A stretch of DNA of 64,000 bases, from NCBI RefSeq assembly GCF_015694525.1, contig NZ_JADQDM010000013.1, positions 1-64,000 on the forward strand, written 5' to 3'. The position numbers were made by a program, and so were the translations under genes. The DNA is from Hymenobacter ruricola. Lineage in GTDB: Bacteria; Bacteroidota; Bacteroidia; Cytophagales; Hymenobacteraceae. This document shows, one piece after another, positions 43,801 to 51,890 of the stretch. Position 1 is the first letter of the stretch. Each line of letters starts with the position of its first letter. The notes beneath the pieces were generated by a model. It was not told where the DNA came from, searched no databases, and saw only the letters and a list, made by a program, of their open reading frames with translations.

Positions 43801-45399
43801 GGCCCGCAGCATCTTGAGAAATATCACCTGCTCGGGGCCGCGGGTGCTGTAGTCGTCCTGGGTTTCGCCCACCTTGTAGGTTTTGCCGTTGTAGAGGTAC
43901 TCGTAGCTCACGCCCAGCACCTGGTCGGGCAGCAGGGCGGTGTTCAGCGAGATGTAGCCCAGCTGCGGGTTGAAGGTGTACTCGCGGGTGTCGAGCTTGC
44001 GGGCGCGCACCCGTTCGTAGTCGATGTTCTTGCTCAGGCCTTCGGAGCCTTGCAGGATGTTGTCCACCTGCAAGTTGTCGCGGGCGGCGTTGCCCCCGTT
44101 CAGCACCACGTTGTTATAGAGCAGGTTAGCCTTGTTTTCGGCCGGCACGCGGGTGCTGGGCGTCCCCACGCGGTACTTGCCCCGGTACAGGCGCACGGGC
44201 TCGGCCAGGTCCATCAGCGTCACCACGTTGCGCAGGTTTTCGGTGGTGCGGTTGTCATTGGTCACGTACACCTCCAGGCGGTTGATGGTCACGCCGTTGC
44301 TCTGGATGGTGGGCAGGTTGCGCAGGGCCTCGTCGTACTTTTCGCGGAAGAACTGCGACAGGAAAAAGTGCCGGTCCTTCTCGTACTGGCTCACCTTGAT
44401 TTCGTACTGCCGGCTCTGGGCGCCGTTCTGGATGCGCACTTCGTCGGCGGTACCGCGCACGGTGGCGGCCACGGCCGTCACGCCCAGCTTGCCAAACTGC
44501 AGCTGCGTTTTAATCCCAAACAGGTTCTGGCCGCCCTGCACCAGCGAGTTGGTCAGCGGCAGGCTCACGTTGCCCAGGTCCACTTTCCGGATGATGTCGG
44601 TTTCCTCGCCGGCGTAGTCGAACTTCATCTGGTTGTCGAAGTCGAACGAGGCCTTGGTGTCGTAGTTGAACACCAGCTTGAGCTTGGTGCCAATGGCGCC
44701 CGTCAGGTTGACGTTGATGTTCTGCTCGAACAAAAAGTCGCCCACGCTTTGCTGGCGCAGGGTCAGGGCCGGGTTTTCGTTGCGGTTGAAGCGCCCGCCA
44801 AACTTCATCGTCACCGAGCCGGCGGGCCGGATGTCGACGTAGCTGCCACCAAAAATGCGGTTGGCAATGGGTCCGAGGTAAATTTTCGGAATCAGGCGCT
44901 GGGCCTGCGGGGTGCCGGGCGCGGCGGCCGGGCCGGTCACGCCACCCTTGGCTTTCTCACGGTAGTAGTTCGCAACGGCCTGACGGCGTTGATATTCCTC
45001 GTAATCCTTATAACTGAGGACGCTGGGGTCGCGGTAGTCGATGTCCGTACCCACTTTCTCCTCCACGTTCACGCGTTTCAGGCTGTCGTCAACCTGCACG
45101 TTCAGTTTTACGTTCTTAGGCAACGGCAGCACCAGCGGCGAGGTGCGGCGGCGCTGCCCGAAGGGGCTGCCCGGCCGGTCCTGGGCGCGCACCCGGGGGC
45201 GCTTGCTGGGCTTGTAGGGGCCCGTGGTGTCGGCCACCGCGCCCGCGGGGCGGGGGGTGTCCTGGGCGAGTACGCGGCTGGCGCGCAGCCAGGCCCCGCC
45301 GAGGCGCGCGGAGGCCATGGGCGAGGCTTGCGCCCACCACGCCACCAGGGACGCCACCACAACAACCGACGCGGGGAGTAATTTCTGACCGGATTTCAA
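37834..45399 (-). CDS. sprA: SprA, outer-membrane translocon of the type IX secretion system
   Basis: 2521 residues, the size class of SprA (about 2400 in Flavobacterium). SprA is the giant 36-stranded outer-membrane barrel through which T9SS substrates leave, and is needed for gliding in gliding species. Seen: signal peptide region (KSGQKLLPASVVVVASLVAW), an early Pro-rich segment, family-typical blocks such as FGGSYVDIRPAGSVTMKFGG, TKLKLVFNYDTKASFDFDNQ, and SFRTDLDRRYNERFLQR, and a C-terminal barrel strand (GGVQLRYSLTQ). The start is a TTG at 45399: an in-frame TGA lies upstream and no ATG or GTG intervenes. Neighbours ruvA (122 bases upstream) and gcvH (91 bases downstream) are its common partners in Bacteroidota. 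Confidence 0.95.
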   Translation of the reverse strand: MKSGQKLLPASVVVVASLVAWWAQASPMASARLGGAWLRASRVLAQDTPRPAGAVADTTGPYKPSKRPRVRAQDRPGSPFGQRRRTSPLVLPLPKNVKLNVQVDDSLKRVNVEEKVGTDIDYRDPSVLSYKDYEEYQRRQAVANYYREKAKGGVTGPAAAPGTPQAQRLIPKIYLGPIANRIFGGSYVDIRPAGSVTMKFGGRFNRNENPALTLRQQSVGDFLFEQNINVNLTGAIGTKLKLVFNYDTKASFDFDNQMKFDYAGEETDIIRKVDLGNVSLPLTNSLVQGGQNLFGIKTQLQFGKLGVTAVAATVRGTADEVRIQNGAQSRQYEIKVSQYEKDRHFFLSQFFREKYDEALRNLPTIQSNGVTINRLEVYVTNDNRTTENLRNVVTLMDLAEPVRLYRGKYRVGTPSTRVPAENKANLLYNNVVLNGGNAARDNLQVDNILQGSEGLSKNIDYERVRARKLDTREYTFNPQLGYISLNTALLPDQVLGVSYEYLYNGKTYKVGETQDDYSTRGPEQVIFLKMLRASNNGVGVIDVVKNPNPNPDNANLLTGNTPTWDLMMKNIYPLNASQLQRDNFQLQIIYKDDATGVDLISLKEGARIANRPLIEVLNLDHVNSNNDKLPDGNFDYFPGVTIDPELGKVIFPNVQPFGSYLQSQLAGEPALITKYVYQELYNQTQSDAQQVQEKDKFFLRGRFQGGSSSDEISLPGIGIAQGSVRVRSGSTLLTEGVDYQVFYDQAKVKILNPAYLNSANELRVEFEKNALVQVQPRKLVGVRLDYKLNKDVNIGGTALHLLENQAPGINRVNIGDEPGNNTIVGLDGSIRKDSRVLTKYLDMLPLISTKEISTIAFSGEFAKLLPGRSRLGNGEDGVSYIDDFENARTPYTLGGLASIPAWRLASTPLPIQGSTAVGLPYNYQRAKLAWYTIDQSYYTGGPNVPSNIGGEDLANHYTRGVQRDEVFPNKDLGSTGNGFEYTFDMAYFPTERGPYNYNPNINAAGKLFTGAERPEDKFGGISRAITFDTDFDNANIEYLEFWMMDPFLGVTNASPAAQERAKIKDTDGNDTYTKTGGSLVINLGNVSEDVLKDSNQHEFENGLPVSPADSAGTTRKTPYGIVTRQQFLTDAFNAAPGARTAQDVGLDGLNDDNERSYFGNYPTTLGTVAPVYGTLPDPSADDFRHHLDPSYDQSNTNLLGRYKNYDNYEGNSAENSQLSSTAFPDKEDLNRDNVVQDVERYYEYRMRLDPGALEVGTNYIIDKVTNTIGTDQVTWYQFRIPIRDNPTVKGAPQPFGFKSIRFLRMYMTDWAEPVVLRLVQPQFVANQWRRYNYSIVDSRSGVQPCVNCLADADAFSVSTVSVEENGLANTPGKIPYVSPPGIQRDKEYGSSSTSRLQNEQSLRLSITNLRDGYGKAAYKNLTINMLRYKRLRMFLHGDSEDPNMLDGEVQAFLRIGTDYTQNYYEYSLPLALTRNGTGPDDVWPEANRVDVAFQDFIDAKAKRNQQTKNLLIPFTVTLPNGATITVVGNPDFSAVQGVMLGVLNPVNPGSDPSRSAKTVNLWADEFRVFDFEQQAGYAATARLNVKLADLANITATGSYTSVGFGGLQDKVQQRSIDNAFRGDLNATVAAEKFLPEQLHLRVPVLLQIGQETRSPLYDPLDPDTKLEQSLQKFRKADGSGIDAEAQAEYRKKVIDQTTSRSISVLNVRKERGPGKPGAPLAKPKPWDIENVALSYSLTDRLHTDIRTDRDYTRAYTAALAYVYQTTPKNYTPLASIKALDNPYLKIFKEINFTPLPSRFSFRTDLDRRYNERFLQRVLEAGTLPSTLGIAPVIQKSFYISRIYDLKWDLTKSLIFDYTATNRGVIDEGPGRTIGVSDEAVRNREQVQQNLLRGGRTTNFNQVAALTYRLPLDKFPLTDWLSADTRYAATYTWQAASAGQRGLVYAVPTGDIEKDTMTYQLQLGNTIQNNAELSANGKIDLVKLYNKVKFLNIINNAPPPAARPVPQRGAPGAPATPAAADTTREKNRFVKAVLRSLMTARSLNFTYTRSNGTLLPGYLPKTKAFGLNSDFTAPGLGFILGKQYELDNLYNLASNRGWYTDNSQYLNTPLSSLLTETLTLRTALEPFRDFNVQLDARRQLARNQESYYRRPVNPETLEVLPNVPIVPQSLGSGSFSTSTITIQTLFGDLSANGETSKAFNQFVKNRGIVRDRLAAANPTPGRPTLDPGYGYNSQDVLVQSFIDAYHGRSSDGYEAKKFDPFALLPLPNWRLDYNGFAQLPLIKRYFSSFTLNHAYSSLYSVGGYTTANVYSSEPTSFPTQISETSKQYVPYYILGQVSIVERLTPLIGVNFQTVSKMTGRAEYRTDRAVVLNTSNAQVTEVSTTEFIIGFGYATNSLKLPFRVGGEQRVLKNQLTARLDLSIRDNITVQRSIIDSYDPVNTQGPNDPSGNPTTLPASVGRASSTITNGSKTLQLRPTIDYLLNTRLNLQLYYSQTVTTPRISNAFRNTTSEGGVQLRYSLTQ

Positions 45400-45521
45400 G
45401 TAGGATAAGTGGGTAAGGGCGCGGCCCGGGGGCCGCGTCGGTCAAGGCAGGGATACAGGCAGGCGCCGGCCGGTCGAAACAACTCGTGCAACGACACAAG
45501 CCCCAAATTTCGCGCCACGAC

Positions 45522-46127
45522 TCAATGCGACTTCAAAGCAAATTTAATCAATTCCTCCACGCTCAGCTCCCCACCGTGCTTCTGCTGAATCTGGTCCAAC
45601 TGCTTTTCGGCGGCGGCCCGCGCAAAGCCCAGGGTCACCAGGGCTTGCAACGCTTCGGCGCGCCGGGTATTGTGTTGGCGGGCCAGCGGCACGGTGTCCA
45701 CGCCGGCTTTGGCCAGTAGCTCGTCTTTGCGCAGCTTGTCGCGCAGTTCCAGAATCACGCGCTGGGCCGTTTTGGGCCCCACGCCCTTGATGGCCTGGAT
45801 GGCCCGCACGTTCTCGTTCACGATGGCGTCCCGGATTTCGCCCACGCTCATGCTGCTCACCATCACAATGCCCGTGCCCGGCCCGATGCCCGACACCGAA
45901 ATCAGCTGCATGAACAGCGCCTTCTCGCTGGGGTCCAGAAAGCCGTAGAGCGTCTGGCCGTCTTCCTTAATGTGCTGGTAGGTATAGATTTTGGTGGCCG
46001 CGCCCTCGGCCGGCAGCTTGGAGTAGGTGGCCAGCGAGATGCGGACTTCGTAGCCCACGCCGAGGATGTCGACAATGGCCAGGGTGGCGTCTTTGTAAGC
46101 GAGTTTACCGTCGAGGTAGGCAATCAT
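45522..46127 (-). CDS. ruvA: Holliday junction branch-migration protein RuvA
   Basis: 201 residues, standard length. RuvA tetramers bind four-way DNA junctions and load the RuvB motor during recombinational repair. Seen: N-terminal OB fold (MIAYLDGKLAYKDATLAIVD), the acidic-pin region, helix-hairpin-helix motifs (LISVSGIGPGTGIVMVSS and IQAIKGVGPKTAQRVILEL), and a C-terminal RuvB-contact domain (RRAEALQALVTLGFARAAAE). A TAAATTTG box lies 71 bases upstream. ruvB and ruvC are not in the window. Confidence 0.97.
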   Translation of the reverse strand: MIAYLDGKLAYKDATLAIVDILGVGYEVRISLATYSKLPAEGAATKIYTYQHIKEDGQTLYGFLDPSEKALFMQLISVSGIGPGTGIVMVSSMSVGEIRDAIVNENVRAIQAIKGVGPKTAQRVILELRDKLRKDELLAKAGVDTVPLARQHNTRRAEALQALVTLGFARAAAEKQLDQIQQKHGGELSVEELIKFALKSH

Positions 46128-46198
46128 AAACCGGGGAAAGGAGAATCTGAAAGAAGCTTTGGGTAGCCAGGCAACACCCGTGACGGGGTTTTCCCTCC

Positions 46199-46206
46199 CA
46201 AATTTA
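46199..46206 (-). promoter_or_regulatory. -7 box (TAAATTTG) for ruvA
   Basis: Exact TAnnTTTG on the minus strand, 71 bases before the ruvA ATG. A short palindrome (tttttggccaaaaa, about 46213-46227) lies just upstream of it. Confidence 0.5.
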
Positions 46207-46287
46207 CTGGCTTTTTGGCCAAAAATTTTGGGTGAAATGAAGAAGTTGTGGAGGCATGAAAAAGGACGCCAGAACTGAACGAAAAGA

Positions 46288-46381
46288 ACGTCATGCCGAG
46301 CGTCAGCGAAGCATCTTTACCGCAATAGTAAATCAGATTACTTGCGTGGTAGAGATGCTTCGCTGACGCTCGGCATGACGT
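46288..46381. repeat. intergenic palindrome, family 1 variant (copy E)
   Basis: Perfect 29-bp outer arms (start acgtcatgccgagcgtcagc, end gctgacgctcggcatgacgt) around a 36-base spacer. Same layout as copies A-D but with gccgagcgtcagcg in place of cctgagcgcagcg. It lies between the maeB stop and the ruvA promoter. Confidence 0.92.
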
Positions 46382-46411
46382 CCCCGTACTTGTCCTTAAA
46401 CCCAACTGCCT

Positions 46412-48682
46412 CTACAGCGCCTTGCTGCCCATCTGCGCATCGACCACCGCAATGGCGGCCATGTTCACGATTTCGCGCACGCTGGCGCCGAGCTGCAGGA
46501 TGTGCACCGGCTTGTTCATGCCCATCAGCACCGGGCCGATGACCTCGGCCCCGCCGATTTCCTGGAGCACTTTGTAGGCGATGTTGCCCGATTCCACGTT
46601 GGGAAAAACCAGCGCGTTGGCCCCTTTTTCGGCCAGCGGCGAGAAGCCGTAGTGCTCCTGCAGCAGCTGCGGGCTCAGGGCCACGTTGGCCTGCATCTCG
46701 CCGTCAATCAGCAGGTTGGGAAAGCGGGCTTTGGCCAGCTCGGTGGCTTTGCGGGTTTTTTCGGGCAGCGGGCCGGCGTTGGAGCCGAAGTTGGAATAGC
46801 TGATGACGGCAATGCGCGGCTCGGTATCGAAAAACCGCACGGCGCGGGCCGTGAGGCCAATAATCTCGACCATTTCCTCAGCCGTGGGGTTGATGTTCAC
46901 GGTGGTGTCGGCGAAAAAGTACGGGCCTTTCTTGTGCTGAATGATGTACATGGAGGCCACGCGGCGCACACCTTCTTCGGTGCCAATGACTTGCAGCGAG
47001 GGGATGATGCTTTTGCCGTAGTCCTTGGTGAGGCCGGTGATGCAGGCGTCGGCCTCGCCGGTTTCCACCATCATGGCGGCGAAGTAGTTACGCTCGCGCA
47101 TCAGGCGGCGGCCTTCGTAAAGCGTCATGCCGCGGCGCTGCCGCTTGCCGTACAGAATGGCTGCGTACTCGTCGCGCTTGGCATCCTGCTTGAGGATGTT
47201 GATGATTTCGCAGCCTTCCAGGTCCAGGCTATTCTCGCGGGCAATGGTTTCGATTTTCTCCTGCGGGCCCAGCAGAATGGGGTTGGCAATGCCCTCGTCG
47301 CGCAGAATCTGAGCCGCCTTGAGAATCTTGTAGTTGTCGGCTTCGGCAAACACCACGCGCTTGGGGTTGGCGCGGGCAGCTGAGGTAATGCGGTTCATCA
47401 GCTTCTGGTTCACGCCGAGGCGGGCGCGGAGCTGGTCTTCGTAGGCCGTCCAGTCCTCGATGGGGGCTTTGGCTACGCCGCTTTCCATAGCCGCTTTGGC
47501 CACGGCTGGGCTGATACTGGTGATGAGGCGCGGGTCGAGCGGCTTGGGAATGAGGTAGGTGCGACCGAAGGCCAGCGTGTTGTCGCCGTAGGCTTTGTTC
47601 ACCATTTCGGGCACGGGCTCCTTGCTCAGCTCGGCCAGGGCGTGCACGGCGGCCAGCTTCATGGCCTCGTTGATTTCGGTGGCGCGCACGTCCAGCGCGC
47701 CCCGGAAAATGTAGGGGAAGCCCAGCACGTTGTTCACCTGGTTGGGGTGGTCGGAGCGGCCGGTGGCCATGATGAGGTCGTCGCGCGTGGCCATGGCCAG
47801 CTGGTAGCTCACCTCGGGGTCGGGGTTGGCCAGGGCAAACACGATGGGGTTGGGCGCCATGCGCAGCAGCAGGCCGGCGGGCAGCACGTTGGCCGCCGAG
47901 AGGCCCAGAAACACGTCGGCGCCCTCCATGGCTTCTTCCAGGTTGTTGACGGGCCGGTTGGTGGCAAACTGCATCTGAATGGGCGCCAGATTGGTGCGCC
48001 GCTCGTGGATGAGGCCATCCTTGTCGAACACCACCACGTTTTCCTTCTTCAGCCCCAGCGCCAGGTACAGCCGCAGGCACGACACGGCCGCCGCGCCCGC
48101 GCCGCTCACCACCAGCTGCACTTCGTCAATCTTCTTGCCCACAATTTCCAAGGCGTTCAGCAGCGCGGCCGAGGTGATGATGGCCGTGCCGTGCTGGTCG
48201 TCGTGCATCAGCGGGATGTTCATCTTCTCGCGCAGCTCGGTTTCGATGCGGAAGCACTCCGGCGCCTTGATGTCCTCCAGGTTGATGCCGCCGAACGTAG
48301 GCTCCAGCGACTTCACAATCTTGATGAACTCGTCCGGGTCGGTGGCGTCAATCTCAATATCGAAGCAGTCGATACCTGCGAACTTCTTGAATAGCACGCC
48401 CTTGCCTTCCATCACGGGTTTGGAAGCGGCCGGGCCGATGTTGCCCAGGCCCAGCACGGCCGTGCCGTTGCTGATGACGGCCACCAGGTTGCCCTTGGCG
48501 GTGTATTTGTACACGTCGTCGGGGTTTTCGGCAATGGCTTTGCAGGGCTCGGCCACGCCGGGCGAGTAGGCCAGGGCCAGGTCGAGCTGGGTGCTGACGG
48601 GCTTGGTCGGGATGACTTCAATCTTGCCCGCGGGCTCCTGCGAGTGGTAGTTGAGGGCGTCTTGCTTGTTTATTTTCAGCAT
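46412..48682 (-). CDS. maeB: NADP-dependent malic enzyme with C-terminal phosphotransacetylase-like domain
   Basis: 756 residues from the ATG at 48682 (MLKINKQDALNYHSQEPAG); the frame extends 17 codons upstream. Oxidative decarboxylation of malate to pyruvate with NADPH formation, cytoplasmic. Seen: LAYSPGVAEPCKAIAEN (catalytic Tyr region), GKGVLFKKFAGIDCFDIEI, the metal site in MHDDQHGTAI, the NAD(P) fold VVSGAGAAAVSCLRLYL, and FALANPDPEVS. From about residue 430 a phosphate acetyltransferase-like domain follows (RVVFAEADNYKILKAAQILR), the hybrid form typical of MaeB, where this domain is regulatory. ruvA and sprA lie downstream on the same strand, with a palindrome between. Confidence 0.95.
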   Translation of the reverse strand: MLKINKQDALNYHSQEPAGKIEVIPTKPVSTQLDLALAYSPGVAEPCKAIAENPDDVYKYTAKGNLVAVISNGTAVLGLGNIGPAASKPVMEGKGVLFKKFAGIDCFDIEIDATDPDEFIKIVKSLEPTFGGINLEDIKAPECFRIETELREKMNIPLMHDDQHGTAIITSAALLNALEIVGKKIDEVQLVVSGAGAAAVSCLRLYLALGLKKENVVVFDKDGLIHERRTNLAPIQMQFATNRPVNNLEEAMEGADVFLGLSAANVLPAGLLLRMAPNPIVFALANPDPEVSYQLAMATRDDLIMATGRSDHPNQVNNVLGFPYIFRGALDVRATEINEAMKLAAVHALAELSKEPVPEMVNKAYGDNTLAFGRTYLIPKPLDPRLITSISPAVAKAAMESGVAKAPIEDWTAYEDQLRARLGVNQKLMNRITSAARANPKRVVFAEADNYKILKAAQILRDEGIANPILLGPQEKIETIARENSLDLEGCEIINILKQDAKRDEYAAILYGKRQRRGMTLYEGRRLMRERNYFAAMMVETGEADACITGLTKDYGKSIIPSLQVIGTEEGVRRVASMYIIQHKKGPYFFADTTVNINPTAEEMVEIIGLTARAVRFFDTEPRIAVISYSNFGSNAGPLPEKTRKATELAKARFPNLLIDGEMQANVALSPQLLQEHYGFSPLAEKGANALVFPNVESGNIAYKVLQEIGGAEVIGPVLMGMNKPVHILQLGASVREIVNMAAIAVVDAQMGSKAL

Positions 48683-48781
48683 CGGGAATTCTGGTCGGGG
48701 AAACGGCGCGGACCGGAAGCGGCAGCAACGCAAGGTCCGGCTTATTCCGCCGAAATTACTGCCGCCTACCTGGTTTTGCGC

Positions 48782-48814
48782 AAAAAAAGACCCAAACCAG
48801 CGGTGGTTCGGGCC
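48782..48814 (-). terminator. rho-independent terminator of the lipoprotein gene
   Basis: On the minus strand, an 11-bp stem with two G-U pairs (48804-48814 with 48789-48799) is followed by seven T residues, 25 bases past the lipoprotein stop codon. Confidence 0.88.
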
Positions 48815-48838
48815 TTGGCAAACTGGATTCGGGGGCTG

Positions 48839-49426
48839 CTACTCCAGCTGCAGGTTCTCAAACTTCCCCGTTACTTTTACATTGCACCGCGGAGTGCCGG
48901 TGGCCGGATTACGCTCGCGGGGGTCGTTGACGCCATCCATTGCCATCTCAAAGGAGCCAGCCAGCAGCCGGCGCTGGCTGTCGTAAGCCGTGATGACCAC
49001 CTTGCCGACCATGGTATTGCCGTTGCTGAAAAAGAGTTGGCTGCTCGTTGCTCCGGGCACTTTGAGGATGGTGTAGGCGTACTGGGTTTCGACGACTGCG
49101 CCCGCCGTATTCTGCCGGTCGCGCAACGCATACGTCCCCTGCAGATTAGCCGAAAGGGCCGCGGTGGGAATCGTAAAAGAGATAAAATCACTGCCTTCGG
49201 GCACGTCGAAAGCCAGCACCAGAGCATTGCCGTCGCGCTGCCCGAAAAGACGCATTGATTTTTGGCTGTAGGTCAGTCCCGCGTCGGAACTGCTGCTGGC
49301 TGGGAACGTGAAGGTGCGCGTCATATCTGCCCGAACGGCAGGGTCAGCAGGTTGCGGGTCAGCTTCTTTTTTTGAACAGCCTGCGGCCAATGCGGCCGTC
49401 AGACACAGGGCAATAAACGTTTTCAT
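48839..49426 (-). CDS. lipoprotein of unknown function
   Basis: 195 residues with a lipoprotein signal (MKTFIALCLTAALAAGCSKK, lipobox LAAGC). The mature part is beta-rich: RTFTFPASSSSD, ALVLAFDVPEGSDFISFTIP, SANLQGTYALRD, VGKVVITAYDS, LLAGSFEMAMDGVNDP. The pattern 'transition strand, then ISGSFEF-like strand with NPRERNP' is common in small Bacteroidota lipoproteins of immunoglobulin-like or lipocalin-like fold, but no family can be named. Expected location: periplasmic or outer-membrane lipid anchor. It follows the lytic transglycosylase on the same strand after 84 bases and has its own terminator. Confidence 0.82.
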   Translation of the reverse strand: MKTFIALCLTAALAAGCSKKEADPQPADPAVRADMTRTFTFPASSSSDAGLTYSQKSMRLFGQRDGNALVLAFDVPEGSDFISFTIPTAALSANLQGTYALRDRQNTAGAVVETQYAYTILKVPGATSSQLFFSNGNTMVGKVVITAYDSQRRLLAGSFEMAMDGVNDPRERNPATGTPRCNVKVTGKFENLQLE

Positions 49427-49510
49427 AGGGGGCAGGACTTCGGTGGTTGCGCAGCCCTTGACAAGCGTTGTGCCACTTCCCGGAAATAGTTTCTGGTTTA
49501 TCAGAAAAAT

Positions 49511-51682
49511 TTAGCTCTGCGGCACCACCAGCTTCTGGCCCAGCTTCACCTCGTCAGATGTCAGGTGGTTGACTTCGCGCAGCTGCTGCACGCTCACCCC
49601 AAACCGGCGCGAGATGTTGAAAAGCGTGTCGCCGGGCTGCACCAGATGCACTTTGGACGACGACAGCCCCGGCTTGCTCCCTCCCGCTTTGGCAGTGCTG
49701 GCCAAAGCCTTTTCCGCCGTTCTCGGCTGCTTGCGGGGCGTTTCTACGGCTGCGTCTGCCTCGGCAGGTTCGCTGAATACCAGGCGCTGGCCCAGCACCA
49801 CGTTTTCCGACGCCAGCTTGTTCCAGGCCACCAGCTGGGCCACGCTCACGCCGTGCTCCCGGGCCAGCCTGGTGAGGTTGTCGCCTTTGCGCACCGTGTA
49901 GGGGCCGGCCGCGGCAGTTTCCGCCACGGCAGCTGGAACGGACGTTTCGCTGGCTGCTTCCGGCTCGGCAGCGGCCAGGGCTTTGGCTTCGTTGCGCCTG
50001 ACCTCAGCCGACTGCGCCTGCGCGGCGCGGCGGGCTGCCACGCGGGCCTGCGCCTCCGCGGCCGCCTGCTGAATGGCCTGCCGCTGCCGAATGGCCACCA
50101 GCCGCGCTTCCTGTATTTTTTCCTGCCGAATGAGGTCCTGCACCCGCGCCACTTCGCGGGCGTTGGCATCGGCTTGCTCCTTGCGGGCCGCCGCCTCTTC
50201 GGCCGACACTGCGGGCCGCACCGCGCGCAATGCTAGCGCAACCGCCGCGGCCGGAACCGCAGGCTGCTTGGTGGGCGCCGGGGCCGCCGTGGGCGCGGGC
50301 ACGAAGATGACCAACTGCTTGCCCGGTTTCAGCGCCTTGCCTTTGGGCAATTCGTTCCAGCGCCGCAGCTGCGCCTGGCTTACTTCAAACCGCTCGGCCA
50401 GGCTGGCCAGCGTTTCGCCGCGCTTCACTTTGTGCGGCACGCGCTGGAAGCGCCGGGGCTCGGCCTCGTTGTCGGCGCGGGGGCCGGTGGTGGTGGCCAG
50501 CAGGTCCTTGCTCACCCAGGGCTCCACGCCTTCCAGGCGGGGCGGCAGCAGGGCCAGCGGCTGCGGCAATGAAGACAGGGGCTGGCAAAAGGTCAGCAAC
50601 GTGTTGCGGTCCACCTCGCCCAGATGCACCGCCGCCGAAGCCGGGAAGCGCACTACGTAGGGCCGGTAGCCGGCCGGCAGCGCCGCCCGCCGCAGCTCCG
50701 GATTGAAGCGCGTGAGATAGAGCGAATCGTCGTAGCCGCAGGCCCGGCTCAGGCGGCGCAGGTCGAAGGCCTGGCCGCGCACGCCCAGGGTGTCCATGGG
50801 CTCGGCGTACTGGTACTGCAGCGTGGAGGTGCGCAGGCCGTGGGCCTCGGCGTACTTCATGCTGTACATGATGGCCGTGAAGGTGGGCACGTAGTTGCGG
50901 GTTTCGGCCGGCATGTGCGGGTACAGGTCCCAGAACGTTTTCTTGCCGGTGCGGCGCATCACGCGCTGCACGCTGCCGGCTCCCCAGTTGTAGGCGGCCA
51001 GCACCAGCTCCCAGTCGTGAAACACGCCGTAGAGGTAGCGCAGGTGCTTGCAGGCGGCTTCGGTGGCCTTTTCGGGAGCCATGCGTTCGTCTATCCACTC
51101 GTCGCGCTTCAGGTTGAGGTCGCCGGCGGTGGGGCCCATGAACTGCCACAGGCCTGTGGCGCCCACCGGCGACTTCGCCGTCGGAATCAGCGCCGACTCC
51201 ACCACGGCCAGGTACTTCAGGTCGGTGGGCAGGTTGTACTTGGCGAGGTATTTCTCGAAGATGGGAAAGTAGAAGTTTTCGCGTTCCAGCACGCGCTGCA
51301 TGTAGCTGCGGTTGCGGGCCGTGAACAAGGTCACGTAGGCCATCACCGAGTTGTTGAACTGGTGCGGCACCTCGGTTTCGAAGCAGCCCACCCGGTCGCA
51401 CACCAGGTCGCGTAGGGTGGGCGGCGTGCGCAGCCACTCCAGCCGGGCCGAATCGATGCTCATGGGCGCGGCCACCAGCGAGTCGGGCTGCAATTCCAGG
51501 CGCACCTGCGTGCTGTCGCCCAACAGCGCGGGCAGGCTGGTGTTTGCCCGGCCCGCCGAGTCCGGCTGCGGCACCTGCTGGGCCATGGCTTTCGGCAGCG
51601 GCAACAGCAGCCCAAGCAGCCCGAGGCCCAGCCACCGGCGGCTAAGTTGCGGCATTTTTACGTGCTTAATCCCTTGCTTCAT
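49511..51682 (-). CDS. LysM-containing lytic transglycosylase (MltD-like)
   Basis: 723 residues; another ATG at 51655 would give a shorter signal peptide (MPQLSRRWLGLGLLGLLL). Residues about 95-330 are an SLT lytic transglycosylase domain: catalytic Glu162 in LAVVESALIPTAKSPVGA, GLWQFMGPTAGD, AAYNWGAGSVQRVM, RNYVPTFTAIMY. Three LysM domains follow (about 437-480, 597-640, 678-720; HKVKRGETLASLAERF, YTVRKGDNLTRLAREH, HLVQPGDTLFNISRRF), separated by a long Ala/Gln/Glu-rich linker. It cuts peptidoglycan glycan strands to 1,6-anhydro ends in the periplasm, bound to the wall by LysM. It lies downstream of gatA, with a terminator between. Confidence 0.95.
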   Translation of the reverse strand: MKQGIKHVKMPQLSRRWLGLGLLGLLLPLPKAMAQQVPQPDSAGRANTSLPALLGDSTQVRLELQPDSLVAAPMSIDSARLEWLRTPPTLRDLVCDRVGCFETEVPHQFNNSVMAYVTLFTARNRSYMQRVLERENFYFPIFEKYLAKYNLPTDLKYLAVVESALIPTAKSPVGATGLWQFMGPTAGDLNLKRDEWIDERMAPEKATEAACKHLRYLYGVFHDWELVLAAYNWGAGSVQRVMRRTGKKTFWDLYPHMPAETRNYVPTFTAIMYSMKYAEAHGLRTSTLQYQYAEPMDTLGVRGQAFDLRRLSRACGYDDSLYLTRFNPELRRAALPAGYRPYVVRFPASAAVHLGEVDRNTLLTFCQPLSSLPQPLALLPPRLEGVEPWVSKDLLATTTGPRADNEAEPRRFQRVPHKVKRGETLASLAERFEVSQAQLRRWNELPKGKALKPGKQLVIFVPAPTAAPAPTKQPAVPAAAVALALRAVRPAVSAEEAAARKEQADANAREVARVQDLIRQEKIQEARLVAIRQRQAIQQAAAEAQARVAARRAAQAQSAEVRRNEAKALAAAEPEAASETSVPAAVAETAAAGPYTVRKGDNLTRLAREHGVSVAQLVAWNKLASENVVLGQRLVFSEPAEADAAVETPRKQPRTAEKALASTAKAGGSKPGLSSSKVHLVQPGDTLFNISRRFGVSVQQLREVNHLTSDEVKLGQKLVVPQS

Positions 51683-51772
51683 AGCACTAAGGTATGCGAT
51701 TGATAAAGAACTTGTAGAGATGAAAGGAAAAATTCCCTACGAGGTCTGGCTAACTTTGGGTGGCCTGCACGC

Positions 51773-51803
51773 AAAAAAATGCCCCGGCCAACCGGCCGGG
51801 GCA
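51773..51803 (-). terminator. rho-independent terminator of gatA
   Basis: A 10-bp perfect stem (51780-51789 with 51794-51803), aacc loop, then seven T residues on the minus strand. It closes the tatA-tatA-gatA unit. Confidence 0.93.
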
Positions 51804-51890
51804 CTTGCAATTCAACCGCAATTCCATAGGCTACCGCGCGTGGCGCCTACGCGGCTCCGACAAACATTCGAAAACGTAGCTTGTACGTTA

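Noticed and set aside
45116..45499. Small open frame upstream of sprA as a separate gene
   Set aside because: It overlaps the sprA 5' end in another frame and has no plausible features.
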